From Bolinopsis microptera (lineage: Eukaryota > Ctenophora > Tentaculata > Lobata > Bolinopsidae), in contig NC_087081.1 of NCBI RefSeq assembly GCF_026151205.1, forward strand, positions 17,647,859 to 17,711,858: a stretch of 64,000 nucleotides of DNA. The letters run 5' to 3'. Shown here piece after piece: positions 53,321 through 64,000 of this stretch. Numbering within the stretch: the first letter of the stretch is position 1; each line of letters begins with the position of its first letter. Made by a program: the position numbers and the translations under genes. The notes below the pieces were generated by a model that was given only the letters and a program-made list of their open reading frames with translations, did not search any database and had not been told where the DNA came from.

Positions 53321-56300
53321 TCAGTAATTAGTATGGGGGATTAATCTTACCAGCATTTCTCTGAGCAATTCTCCTGTTGAAACGATAGACTTCTGAATAT
53401 CTGGGGTGGCATAAAAAATAAGAAAATGAACAATAGTATACTATACTACTATATATATACAATAGCCAAACTCATTACTCAAAATGGTGAGTGTTGTTAC
53501 TAACTAGGATCATGTGTGAGGAGGTGAGTGTTGTTACTAACTAGGAGCATGTGTGAGGAGGTGAGTGTTGTTACTAACTAGGAGCATGTTTGAGGAGGTG
53601 AGAGTTGAGTGTTGTTACTAACTAGGAGCATGTGTGAGGAGGTGAGTGTTGTTACTAACTAGGAGCATGTGTGAGGAGGTGAGCGTTGTTACTAACTAGG
53701 AGTATGTGTGAGGAGGTGAGTGTTGTTACTAACTAGGAGCATGTGTGAGGAGGTGAGTGTTGTTACTAACTAGGAGCATGTGTGAGGAGGTGAGAGTTGA
53801 GTGTTGTTACTAACTAGGAGCATGTGTGAGGAGGTGAGTGTTGTTACTAACTAGGAGCATGTGTGAGGAGGTGAGAGTTGTTACTAACTAGGAGCATGTG
53901 TGAGGAGGTGAGAGTTGAGTGTTGTTACTAACTAGGAGCATGTGTGAGGAGGTGAGTGTTGTTACTAACTAGGAGCATGTTTGAGGAGGTGAGAGTTGAG
54001 TGTTGTTACTAACTAGGAGCATGTGTGAGGAGGTGAGTGTTGTTACTAACTAGGAGCATGTGTGAGGAGGTGAGCGTTGTTACTAACTAGGAGTATGTGT
54101 GAGGAGGTGAGTGTTGTTACTAACTAGGAGCATGTGTGAGGAGGTGAGTGTTGTTGCTAACTAGGAGCATGTGTGAGGAGGTGAGAGTTGAGTGTTGTTA
54201 CTAACTAGGAGCATGTGTGAGGAGGTGAGTGTTGTTACTAACTAGGAGCATGTGTGAGGAGGTGAGAGTTGTTACTAACTAGGAGCATGTGTGAGGAGGT
54301 GAGAGTTGAGTGTTGTTACTAACTAGGAGCATGTGTGAGGAGGTGAGAGTTGAGTGTTGTTACTAACTAGGAGCATGTGTGAGGAGGTGAGTGTTGTTAC
54401 TAACTAGGAGCATGTGTGAGGAGGTGAGAGTTGTTACAAACTAGGAGCATGTGTGAGGAGGTGAGAGTTGTTACTAACTAGGAGCATGTGTGAGGAGGTG
54501 AGAGTTGAGTGTTGTTACTAACTAGGAGCATGTGTGAGGAGGTGAGCGTTGTTACTAACTAGGAGTATGTGTGAGGAGGTGAGTGTTGTTACTAACTAGG
54601 AGCATGTGTGAGGAGGTGAGTGTTGTTGCTAACTAGGAGCATGTGTGAGGAGGTGAGAGTTGAGTGTTGTTACTAACTAGGAGCATGTGTGAGGAGGTGA
54701 GTGTTGTTACTAACTAGGAGCATGTGTGAGGAGGTGAGAGTTGTTACTAACTAGGAGCATGTGTGAGGAGGTGAGCGTTGTTACTAACTAGGAGCATGTG
54801 TGAGGAGGTGAGTGTTGTTACTAACTAGGAGCATGTGTGAGGAGGTGAGAGTTGTTACTAACTAGGAGCATGTGTGAGGAGTTGAGTGTTGTTGCTAACT
54901 AGGAGCATGTGTGAGGAGGTGAGTGTTGTTACTAACTAGGAGCATGTGTGAGGAGGTGAGAGTTGTTACTAACTAGGAGCATGTGTGAGGAGGTGAGTGT
55001 TGTTACTAACTAGGAGCATGTGTGAGGAGGTGACAGGTGAGAGTTGTTACTAACTAGGAGCATGTGTGAGGAGGTGAGAGTTGTTACTAACTAGGAGCAT
55101 GTGTGAGGAGGTGAGAGTTGTTACTAACTAGGAGCATGTGTGAGGAGGTGAGTGTTGTTACTAACTAGGAGCATGTGTGAGGAGGTGAGAGTTGTTACTA
55201 ACTAGGAGCATGTGTGAGGAGGTGAGTGTTGTTACTAACTAGGAGCATGTGTGAGGAGATGAGAGTTGAGGGTTGTTACTAACTAGGAGCATGTGTGAGG
55301 AGGTGAGAGGTGAGAGTTGTTACTAACTAGGAGCATGTGTGAGGAGGTGAGAGTTGTTACTAACTAGGAGCATGTGTGAGGAGGTGAGAGGTGAGAGTTG
55401 TTACTAACTAGGAGCATGTGTGAGGAGGTGAGAGTTGAGTGTTGTTACTAACTAGGAGCATGTGTGAGGAGGTGAGAGTTGAGTGTTGTTACTAACTAGG
55501 AGCATGTGTGAGGAGGTGAGTGTTGTTACTAACTAGGAGCATGTGTGAGGAGGTGAGTGTTGTTACTAACTAGGAGCATGTGTGAGAAGGTGAGTGTTGT
55601 TACTAACTAGGAGCATGTGTGAGGAGGTGAGTGTTGTTACTAACTAGGAGCATGTGTGAGGAGGTGAGTGTTGTTACTAACTAGGAGCATGTGTGAGGAG
55701 GTGAGAGTTGAGTGTTGTTACTAACTAGGAGCATGTGTGAGGAGGTGAGAGTTGAGTGTTGTTACTAACTAGGAGCATGTGTGAGGAGGTGTGTGTTGTT
55801 ACTAACTAGGAGCATGTGTGAGGAGGTGAGAGTTGAGTGTTGTTACTAACTAGGAGCATGTGTGAGGAGGTGAGAGTTGATAGTTGTTACTAACTAGGAG
55901 CATGTGTGAGGAGGTGAGTGTTGTTACTAACTAGGAGCATGTGTGAGGAGGTGAGAGTTGTTACTAACTAGGAGCATGTGTGAGGAGGTGAGAGTTGAGT
56001 GTTGTTACTAACTAGGAGCATGTGTGAGGAGGTGAGAGTTGAGTGTTGTTACTAACTAGGAGCATGTGTGAGGAGGTGAGTGTTGTTACTAACTAGGAGC
56101 ATGTGTGAGGAGGTGAGAGTTGAGTGTTGTTACTAACTAGGAGCATGTGTGAGGAGGTGAGAGTTGATAGTTGTTACTAACTAGGAGCATGTGTGAGGAG
56201 GTGAGTGTTGAGTGTTGTTACTAACTAGGAGCATGTGTGAAGAGGTGAGTGTTGAGTGTTGTGACTAACTAGGAGCATGTGTGAGGAGGTGAGAGTTGAG

Positions 56301-59300
56301 AGTTGTTACTAACTAGGAGCATGTGTGAGGATGTGAGTGTTGAGTGTTGTTACTAACTAGGAGCATGTGTGAAGAGGTGAGTGTTGAGTGTTGTGACTAA
56401 CTAGGAGCATGTGTGAGGAGGTGAGAGTTGAGAGTTGTTACTAACTAGGAGCATGTGTGAGGAGGTGAATGTTGAGTGTTGTTACTAACTAGGAGCATGT
56501 GTGAAGAGGTGAGTGTTGAGTGTTGTTACTAACTAGGAGCATGTGTGAGGAGGTGAGTGTTGTTACTAACTAGGAGCATGTGTGAGGAGGTGAGTGTTGT
56601 TACTAACTAGGAGCATGTGTGAAGAGGTGAGTGTTGAGTGTTGTTACTAACTAGGAGCATGTGTGAGGAGGTGAGTGTTGTTACTAACTAGGAGCATGTG
56701 TGAGGAGGTGAGAGTTGTTACTAACTAGGAGCATGTGTGAGGAGGTGAGTGTTGTTGCTAACTAGGAGCATGTGTGAGGAGGTGAGTGTTGATTGTTGTT
56801 ACTAACTAGGAGCATGTGTGAGGAGGTGAGTGTTGAGAGTTGTTACTAACTAGGAGCATGTGTGAGGAGGTGAGTGTTGTTACTAACTAGGAGCATGTGT
56901 GAGGAGGTGAGAGTTGTTACTAACTAGGAGCATGTGTGAGGAGGTGAGTGTTGAGAGTTGTTACTAACTAGGAGCATGTGTGAGGAGGTGAGTGTTGTTA
57001 CTAACTAGGAGCATGTGTGAGGAGGTGAGAGTTGTTACTAACTAGGAGCATGTGTGAGGAGGTGAGAGTTGTTACTAACTAGGAGCATGTGTGAGGAGGT
57101 GAGTGTTGTTACTAACTAGGAGCATGTGTGAGGAGGTGAGTGTTGAATGTTGTTACTAACTAGGAGCATGTGTGAGGAGGTGAGTGTTGAGAGTTGTTAC
57201 TAACTAGGAGCATGTGTGAGGAGGTGAGTGTTGTTACTAACTAGGAGCATGTGTGAGGAGGTGAGAGTTGTTACTAACTAGGAGCATGTGTGAGGAGGTG
57301 AGTGTTGATTGTTGTTACTAACTAGGAGCATGTGTGAGGAGGTGAGTGTTGAGAGTTGTTACTAACTAGGAGCATGTGTGAGGAGGTGAGAGTTGTTACT
57401 AACTAGGAGCATGTGTGAGGAGGTGAGTGTTGTTACTAACTAGGAGCATGTGTGAGGAGGTGAGTGTTGTTACTAACTAGGAGCATGTGTGAGGAGGTGA
57501 GAGTTGTTACTAACTAGGAGCATGTGTGAGGAGGTGAGAGTTGAGTGTTGTTACTAACTAGGAGTATGTGTGAGGAGGTGAGAGTTTAGTGTTGTTGCTA
57601 ACTAGGAGTATGTGTGAGGAGGTGAGAGTTGTTACTAACTAGGAGCATGTGTGAGGAGGTGAGAGTTGAGTGTTGTTACTAACTAGGAGTATGTGTGAGG
57701 AGGTGAGAGTTTAGTGTTGTTACTAACTAGGAGCATGTGTGAGGAGGTGAGTGTTGTTACTAACTAGGAGCATGTGTGAGGAGGTGAGTGTTGTTACTAA
57801 CTAGGAGCATGTGTGAGGAGGTGAGAGTTGTTACTAACTAGGAGCATGTGTGAGGAGGTGAGAGTTGAGTGTTGTTACTAACTAGGAGTATGTGTGAGGA
57901 GGTGAGAGTTTAGTGTTGTTGCTAACTAGGAGTATGTGTGAGGAGGTGAGTGTTGTTACTAACTAGGAGCATGTGTGAGGAGGTGAGTGTTGTTACTAAC
58001 TAGGAGCATGTGTGAGGAGGTGAGTGTTGTTGCTAACTAGGAGCATGTGTGAGGAGGTGAGTGTTGTTGCTAACTAGGAGCATGTGTGAGGAGGTGAGTG
58101 TTGTTACTAACTAGGAGCATGTGTGAGGAGGTGAGTGTTGTTGCTAACTAGGAGCATGTGTGAGGAGGTGAGTGTTGTTACTAACTAGGAGCATGTGTGA
58201 GGAGGTGAGAGTTGAGTGTTGTTACTAACTAGGAGCATGTGTGAGGAGGTGAGAGTTGAGTGTTGTTACTAACTAGGAGTATGTGTGAGGAGGTGAGAGT
58301 TTAGTGTTGTTGCTAACTAGGAGCATGTGTGAGGAGGTGAGTGTTGTTACTAACTAGGAGCATGTGTGAGGAGGTGAGTGTTGTTACTAACTAGGAGCAT
58401 GTGTGAGGAGGTGAGTGTTGTTACTAACTAGGAGCATGTGTGAGGAGGTGAGTGTTGTTACTAACTAGGAGCATGTGTGAGGAGGTGAGAGTTGTTACTA
58501 ACTAGGAGCATGTGTGAGGAGGTGAGTGTTGAGTGTTGTTACTAACTAGGAGCATGTGTGAGGAGGTGAGAGTTGAGTGTTGTTACTAACTAGGAGCATG
58601 TGTGAGGAGGTGAGTGTTGAGTGTTGTTACTAACTAGGAGCATGTGTGAGGAGGTGAGTGTTGAGTGTTGTTACTAACTAGGAGCATGTGTGAGGAGGTG
58701 AGTGTTGAGTGTTGTTGCTACCGGACTAAACGCATCTCCCACTGACTTTAAAACGTCCGCCGTTACCGCTGTGAACAGTAACAATATTAGTATATTAGTC
58801 AGTTATACGTTCATAGTACTGTATCATCAGTAAGCCAAAAAGTTATAATTAGCTGCATACTTTAGTAATTATCTTTAGTAGTGTTACTTTTCAAATAATA
58901 ACAGTAGCAGCCGCTATCACATAAAACATGACGTTTAATCCCACCAAACGAACTTGTTAAACCGACGTATTGGTCCCCAAAATCCGGTTTCACGAGGAGA
59001 GCAAGAGTTACAGCTACCACAAATAGAACCAGAGCTGACATAAGACAGATCCTGTTCAGGTCGGGGAGACTTCTAGAACTGTGTTTAACTGCTATCGTAG
59101 GGGGAGTACACTTCTGAATTAGTATTACCAGTTATAATATAGTTCTAACTTTCTAAGAAATATGAGCCGAAAAATGAATATGAGCCGAAATATATCGTCG
59201 ACTTGATCCACAAGATCAATTATGGGGGGGGGGAGGGGGGGGGGGGTTCACAATTCACACCTGGGACTCTTCCTTGATCTGCTCCTGGCTCTGCTTCTTT

Positions 59301-62300
59301 TCGAACTCAGCCCTTCTCTTGGCCTTCTCCTTAGCTTTGCCCTCCTGCCTTATCCTCTTCTTCTCCTCATTCTCCAACTCTTCCAATCTCTCTAGCTCCC
59401 TCTTTAACGCTTCTTTTTTTGCTACAGAGTGCGTTTTATCAACATTGTGAAAGTTGTGCCGAAACTTTGGCGATTTAAATCCTATCTAATGTATGGACTG
59501 TGATACTGTAGGTGGAGGTGGGGGGGGGGGGGGGTGAGGGTAGTTGACAGTTCCTGAGGGGGGGGGGTGAGGGTAGTTGACAGTTCCTGAGGGGGGGGGG
59601 GGTGAGGGTAGTTGACAGTTCCTGAGGGGGGGGGGGGGGTGAGGGTAGTTGACAGTTCCTGAGGGGGGGGGGGTGAGGGTAGTTGACAGTTCCTGAGGGG
59701 GGGGGGGGTGAGGGTAGTTGACAGTTCCTGAGGGGGGGGGGTGAGGGTAGTTGACAGTTCCTGAGGGGGGGGGGGGGGGGGTGAGGGTAGTTGACAGTTC
59801 CTGAGGGGGGGGGTGAGGGTAGTTGACAGTTCCTGAGGGGGGGGGGGTGAGGGTAGTTGACAGTTCCTGAGGGGGGGGTGAGGGTAGTTGACAGTTCCTG
59901 AGGGGGGGGGGTGAGGGTAGTTGACAGTTCCTGAGGGGGGGGGGGGGTGAGGGTAGTTGACAGTTCCTGAGGGGGGGGTGAGGGTAGTTGACAGTTCCTG
60001 AGGGGGGGGGGGGGGTGAGGGTAGTTGACAGTTCCTGAGGGGGGGGGGGGTGAGGGTAGTTGACAGTTCCTGAGGGGGGGGGGGTGAGGGTAGTTGACAG
60101 TTCCTGAGGGGGGGGGGTGAGGGTAGTTGACAGTTCCTGAGGGGGGGGGGGGGGGGTGAGGGTAGTTGACAGTTCCTGAGGGGGGGGGGGGTGAGGGTAG
60201 TTGACAGTTCCTGAGGGGGGGGGGTGAGGGTAGTTGACAGTTCTTGAGGGGGGGGGGTGAGGGTAGTTGACAGTTCCTGAGGGGGGGGTGAGGGTAGTTG
60301 ACAGTTCCTGAGGGGGGGGGGTGAGGGTAGTTGACAGTTCCTGAGGGGGGGGGGTGAGGGTAGTTGACAGTTCCTGAGGGGGGGTGAGGGTAGTTGACAG
60401 TTCCTGAGGGGGGGGGGGGGGTGAGGGTAGTTGACAGTTCCTGAGGGGGGGGGGGTGAGGGTAGTTGACAGTTCCTGAGGGGGGGGGGGGTGAGGGTAGT
60501 TGACAGTTCCTGAGGGGGGGGGGTGAGGGTAGTTGACAGTTCCTGAGGGGGGGGGGGGGTGAGGGTAGTTGACAGTTCCTGAGGGGGGGGGGGGGGGTGA
60601 GGGTAGTTGACAGTTCCTGAGGGGGGGGGGTGAGGGTAGTTGACAGTTCCTGAGGGGGGGGGGGGGGTGAGGGTAGTTGACAGTTCCTGAGGGGGGGGGG
60701 GTGAGGGTAGTTGACAGTTCTTGAGGGGGGGGGGGGGGGTGAGGGTAGTTGACAGTTCCTGAGGGGGGGGTAGACAGTTCCTGATTTTAGATATGGATTC
60801 GGAACCAAAGATTGAAATGATAGATACTGGGGATGAGAGTCTGGACTCAATGAGAGAGCGAAAAACGAAACTTATTTTGAAACATTGAAATATTCGCGAA
60901 CGGAGAACCAACCTCTTTTCAGCTCGAGCTCTTTTTGTTTTTTCTTTTCTTGTTCAGCATTTTCCTTCTTCATAAAATCTGAAACCTGATTTAAATAGCT
61001 TTCAATCTAAAAGAAAATTAGGAAACTTCATACAAACAGTTTTATACGAATGACTGTAGACATTTTGTCTGGGGGTCACTCTAAATAGATAGATTTAGGT
61101 CAACTTAGAAAACGAAAGTGAAAAAAAGATAAAATCAAAGTGAAATATATTGAGACCTGGAGAGCACAAGTTTTACACTCGGTGTCGTTCCTACACAGCC
61201 CCACTACCTCTTGTACAGGATACTCCAGTGGGTTCTCCTTCACATCCAACCACTTTAACAGTTTCAACTGAAAAAAAACGAGAATGTTTCTTCAGATTGT
61301 TGCAGTGGGGGGGGGGGGGGGGGGTTGGGGGAGAAGTAGGGGGAGAAGTGGGGGAAATGTGGGGGGTGGGGAGTGTGTGTGGGGGGGGGGGGGGGGGGGG
61401 GGGGGATCAGGTGTAGGGGGGAAGTGTACCCCAGAGCGTAAGCTGAGCTCCCAATCCTACTTGTTTTCACAACATCTAACGATTAATGTCTTACTTTGTA
61501 GAAGCCGACAGGAAGGACAGTCAGTTTGTTGTTGAACAAATCTAAGTGTTGCAGTAGAGCCAAGTTACCAAAGTTGTCTGGAAGTACTCTCAATCCGTTA
61601 GCAGACAGATCTAACTTGACAAGGTGACCCATTGAAAACACAAAATTATCCTGAGGTTGGAGAGAGAGTAATAGCACATGTAAACAACACCAGTAATAGC
61701 ACATGTAAACAACACCAGTAATAGCACGTCATGTAAACAACACCAGTAATAGCACATGTAAACAACACCAGTAATAGCACATGTAAACAACACCAGTAAT
61801 AGCACATGTAAACAACACCAGTAATAGCACATGTAAACAACACCAGTAATAGCACATGTAAACAACACCAGTAATAGCACATGTAAACAGCACCAGTAAT
61901 AGCACATGTAAACAACACCAGTAATAGCACATGTAAACAACACCAGTAATAGCACATGTAAACAGCACCAGTAATAGCACATGTAAACAACACCAGTAAT
62001 AGCACATATAAACAACACCAGTAATAGCACATGTAAACAACACCAGTAATAGCACATGTAAACAACACCAGTAATAGCACATGTAAACAACACCAGTAAT
62101 AGCACATGTAAACAGCACCAGTAATAGCACATGTAAACAACACCAGTAATAGCACATGTAAACAACACCAGTAATAGCACATGTAAACAACACCAGTAAT
62201 AGCACACGTAAACAACACCAGTAATAGCACATGTAAACAACACCAGTAATAGCACATATAAACAACACCAGTAATAGCACATGTAAACAACACCAGTAAT

Positions 62301-62586
62301 AGCACATGTAAACAACACCAGTAATAGCACATATAAACAACACCAGTAATAGCACATGTAAACAACACCAGTAATAGCACATGTAAACAGCACCAGTAAT
62401 AGCACATGTAAACAACACCAGTAATAGCACATGTAAACAACACCAGTAATAGCACATGTAAACAACACCAGTAATAGCACATGTAAACAACACCAGTAAT
62501 AGCACATGTAAAAATTGTTATCTTACTGGCAGAACTGTAATCTGGTTTTTAGAGAGATCCAGCTTTTTCCCTTTCTTGTTGGCTGC
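53321..62586 (-). CDS. LRRC59: LRRC59, leucine-rich repeat ER membrane protein (5' end outside window)
   Basis: Tail-anchored ER protein; in vertebrates it binds ribosomes and assists nuclear import of FGF1 and trafficking of Toll-like receptors. Exons in order: 62586-62527, 61650-61495, 61267-61157, 61006-60913, 59421-59261, 59113-58945, 58768-58722, 53392-53321; phases match throughout. Visible: repeats [44 protein letters not shown] and [11 protein letters not shown]; a cysteine cap C..NDTECKTC; a highly charged coiled coil ([18 protein letters not shown]); a membrane segment [20 protein letters not shown]; and a short lumenal tail. About 40 N-terminal residues are missing and must lie beyond 64000. 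The last two exons are less certain: exon 7 has a weak donor (CCG/GTAGCA), and exon 8 ([14 protein letters not shown]) could end at its TGA or splice on at GTAAGA. Confidence 0.92.
53485..58716. repeat. 37-bp minisatellite filling the last LRRC59 intron, about 130 copies
   Basis: Basic unit GGTGAGTGTTGTTACTAACT then AGGAGCATGTGTGAGGA. Many units gain 7 bp (GAGTTGA or AGTGTTG). Variants recur in blocks, for example GAAGAGGTG with GTTGTGACTAAC near 56235 and 56375. On plus each unit joins a donor-like GAGGTGAGTG, the branch-point consensus TACTAAC and an AG. The array's right edge abuts the LRRC59 exon 7 donor: the intron starts GTAGCAACAAC and the repeat reads GTAACAACAC on the same strand. 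Confidence 0.95.
59515..60775. repeat. poly-G minisatellite filling LRRC59 intron 4, about 36 copies
   Basis: Unit core TGAGGGTAGTTGACAGTTCC plus TGA and a G run of about 6-16. In the sense (minus) direction every unit reads a C-rich tract then CTCAG/GAACTG, resembling a 3' splice site, though the functional acceptor (59422-59424) lies beyond the array. Proline-rich frames on minus are artefacts. Confidence 0.93.
61308..61410. repeat. G-rich tract in LRRC59 intron 2
   Basis: Two long G runs (about 61309-61323 and 61381-61405) with GGGGGAGAAGTG-type spacers. Strong potential for G-quadruplex on plus; run lengths are unreliable. Confidence 0.8.
61667..62512. repeat. 25-bp minisatellite filling LRRC59 intron 1, about 34 copies
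   Basis: Unit AGTAATAGCACATGTAAACA then ACACC, nearly uniform (AACAG and ACATATA variants; one unit with a 3-bp gain near 61726). It runs from 15 bp inside the exon donor to the polypyrimidine tract of the next acceptor, leaving almost no other intron sequence. Confidence 0.95.
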
Positions 62587-62589
62587 CTG

Positions 62590-62984
62590 AAATGTGAATG
62601 TTCGTCAAATTTCAAAGAAACTTTTATTTGAAATATAACGTAATGACATATTAAACTATATAATACTATAATAACATAATATACACTATATAATATACTA
62701 TATAGTGAGTATATACTATATACTTTTATGGATTTTTGGATTGTACTGATTTCATTTGATGACGAAAGAAATTTGGATAGGAGAGAAAAATCATTACTAT
62801 AGATAACGTTATAAAGTGGAAGATGGTAAAACTTATTAAATATTGATTTACAGCAAAAGTATTACAGCTGTCACTTAGTTCGCAAATAAAAGAATATATT
62901 ATCTTCCTGTTAGTTGAACCTATCAATTATCTGAAGGATCTATGCCAATGAATTTTCTAAAATAACCTTAAATAGGGGGAGGGG
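62590..62984. other. LRRC59 intron sequence
   Basis: AT-rich, with TATATA-type short repeats near 62650-62730. The expected first coding exon of LRRC59 was not found here on the minus strand. Confidence 0.5.
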
Positions 62985-64000
62985 TGGCTGACCATATCAA
63001 AGTATATTAAAATGTAGGTTTTTTTCCGATTTGAGGGCTGGGATATACTTTAATATACTTTAATATACTTTAATACATCCCTAACTTTTTGGAGGCCTAA
63101 ATCAAAAATCGCTGCCCAAAATAAGCTTGAAATGCGATTTTTAATCGATTCCGAAAATTTCATGCAAAAATATTGAAAACTGTTATTTCAATTTTAATGA
63201 AGTCATTTTGACGAGTATCGTGGACTGTGATTTGGGAAATTTTGTTCATGGTGGTCTTTTTACACTATTCAACAGACATTGATCTATATATATATCTTAA
63301 ATCATATAAAGTTAGTCTCATTAAAAAATATTGAAATTTGATCGATTTTTGGGCAAAAGCTTTCAAATTTGGTGTGTATGTGGTTTTTAGCTCATAACTC
63401 TGCACCACTTTTTGTTAAAACTGGATGTACATTCAAGTTCTTCCAGTTTCATACTAGAAACAGGCTTATCTGCAAATCTAAAATATAGCTTGATTAATAT
63501 TTGGTTATATTAAAGTATCTTATCTTCTTCTTCTTATCTTATGAGGATTCGTTGCGACGCAACAAGGCCATCGAATGAGTCGACCACCTTTGTTATTTTA
63601 CTTCGGCATTACCTGCATTACAATGTAAACCAGCACTTTCAAGGAAGAGCTTTACAAGAAGCCGAAGGATCGTTCCTAAGGCCAGCAACGGTTAAGGCAC
63701 TATGCCACACTTTCTTCGCCCGAGGCTTCGCTGTGTTGATCAAGCACAGCTCCTCATTTAACCCTCACACCCGATTTCTCGAGCATTCGGCTGAGTGAAC
63801 CGTGGGGCTACATAGACCACTCGGGATCCTTAGCAGAGCGTCAACGACGCTCACCCCACGACTAGGCAGGCAGTGGGATTCGAACTCGCAATCTTACGAT
63901 TACAAATCCGATGATAAACCAACTACGCTACCTGGCCGTAGTATATCAAAATGTAGGGTTTTTTTTCGACTTGAGGGCGGGGATATACTTTAATATGGTC
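62985..64000. repeat. dispersed repeat element, copy 2, split by a SINE
   Basis: Related to 47640-48365 (shared ATAAAGTTAGTCTCATT, AACTGGATGTA and TTTTTAGCTCATAACTC). The block TTGAGGG.GGGATATACTTTA occurs twice here, at about 63035 and again at 63970 near the window edge. The SINE at 63525-63938 sits between the GGTTATATTAAAGTAT and GTATATCAAAATGTAGG parts of one such block. Confidence 0.65.
63525..63938 (-). mobile_element. tRNA-derived SINE, copy 2
   Basis: Reads leftward from 63938. The tRNA-like head has an A-box-like TAGCGTAGTTGG, a loop TTTGTAA (UGU anticodon position, threonine type), and a B box GAGTTCGAATCC, making an internal RNA polymerase III promoter likely. The body of about 330 bp matches copy 1 (1250-1700), and the 3' end is a short AAGATAAGAAGAAGAAGATA tail, typical of SINEs. 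Anticodon-stem pairing is poor, so this is not a functional tRNA gene. Confidence 0.75.

Noticed and set aside
59475-60911. Proline-rich protein of about 478 codons (-)
   Set aside because: It is the poly-G minisatellite inside LRRC59 intron 4, and frames change with G-run length.
63865-63938. Functional tRNA-Thr gene
   Set aside because: The A and B boxes are present, but the anticodon and acceptor stems pair poorly and it continues into a SINE body.

Overview
This is a stretch of an animal nuclear genome, most likely an invertebrate. I can assemble three spliced, conserved animal genes: a lipid phosphate phosphatase, AIF1 and LRRC59. They have canonical GT-AG introns whose phases all agree. 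Around them are non-LTR retrotransposon remnants, tRNA-derived SINEs, short transposon-like insertions and TTAGGG-type repeats. I cannot name the species. There are no bacterial features.

Layout. 1-1145 is the 3' part of a LINE ORF on +. About 1250-1700 is a SINE with a nested insertion. 2484-4510 is a broken LINE on -, interrupted by an 83-bp element. 5511-6140 is an array of CACGTG-containing repeats with two inverted copies of that same short element. 6141-10163 (-) is a complete five-exon lipid phosphate phosphatase gene (299 codons). 11.1-46.9 kb is dominated by minisatellites, including arrays of about 9.4 kb (42-bp unit) and 8.1 kb (43-bp unit); I find no convincing gene there. 48954-51011 (+) is a complete five-exon AIF1 gene (157 codons). 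53321-62586 (-) is LRRC59, lacking only its 5' end. The window closes in a dispersed repeat split by a second SINE. By my tally about 60% of the window is tandem repeat.

The strongest unusual pattern is that several minisatellites are anchored on exon edges. In the phosphatase gene the exon 1 donor sits in a 12 x 59 bp array, the exon 2 donor in a 7 x 49 bp array, and the exon 3 acceptor in a 2 x 238 bp duplication. The stop codon lies in a diverged unit of the CACGTG array. The AIF1 exon 1 donor motif is repeated about eight times, and the last large LRRC59 intron is almost wholly a 37-bp array starting at its donor. The second strong observation is a small element family whose three copies each have 9-bp target duplications.

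The genes do not form a pathway. The phosphatase is a membrane lipid enzyme, AIF1 a cytosolic calcium/actin protein, and LRRC59 an ER membrane ribosome-associated protein. AIF1 and LRRC59 are convergent, with coding ends about 2.3 kb apart.
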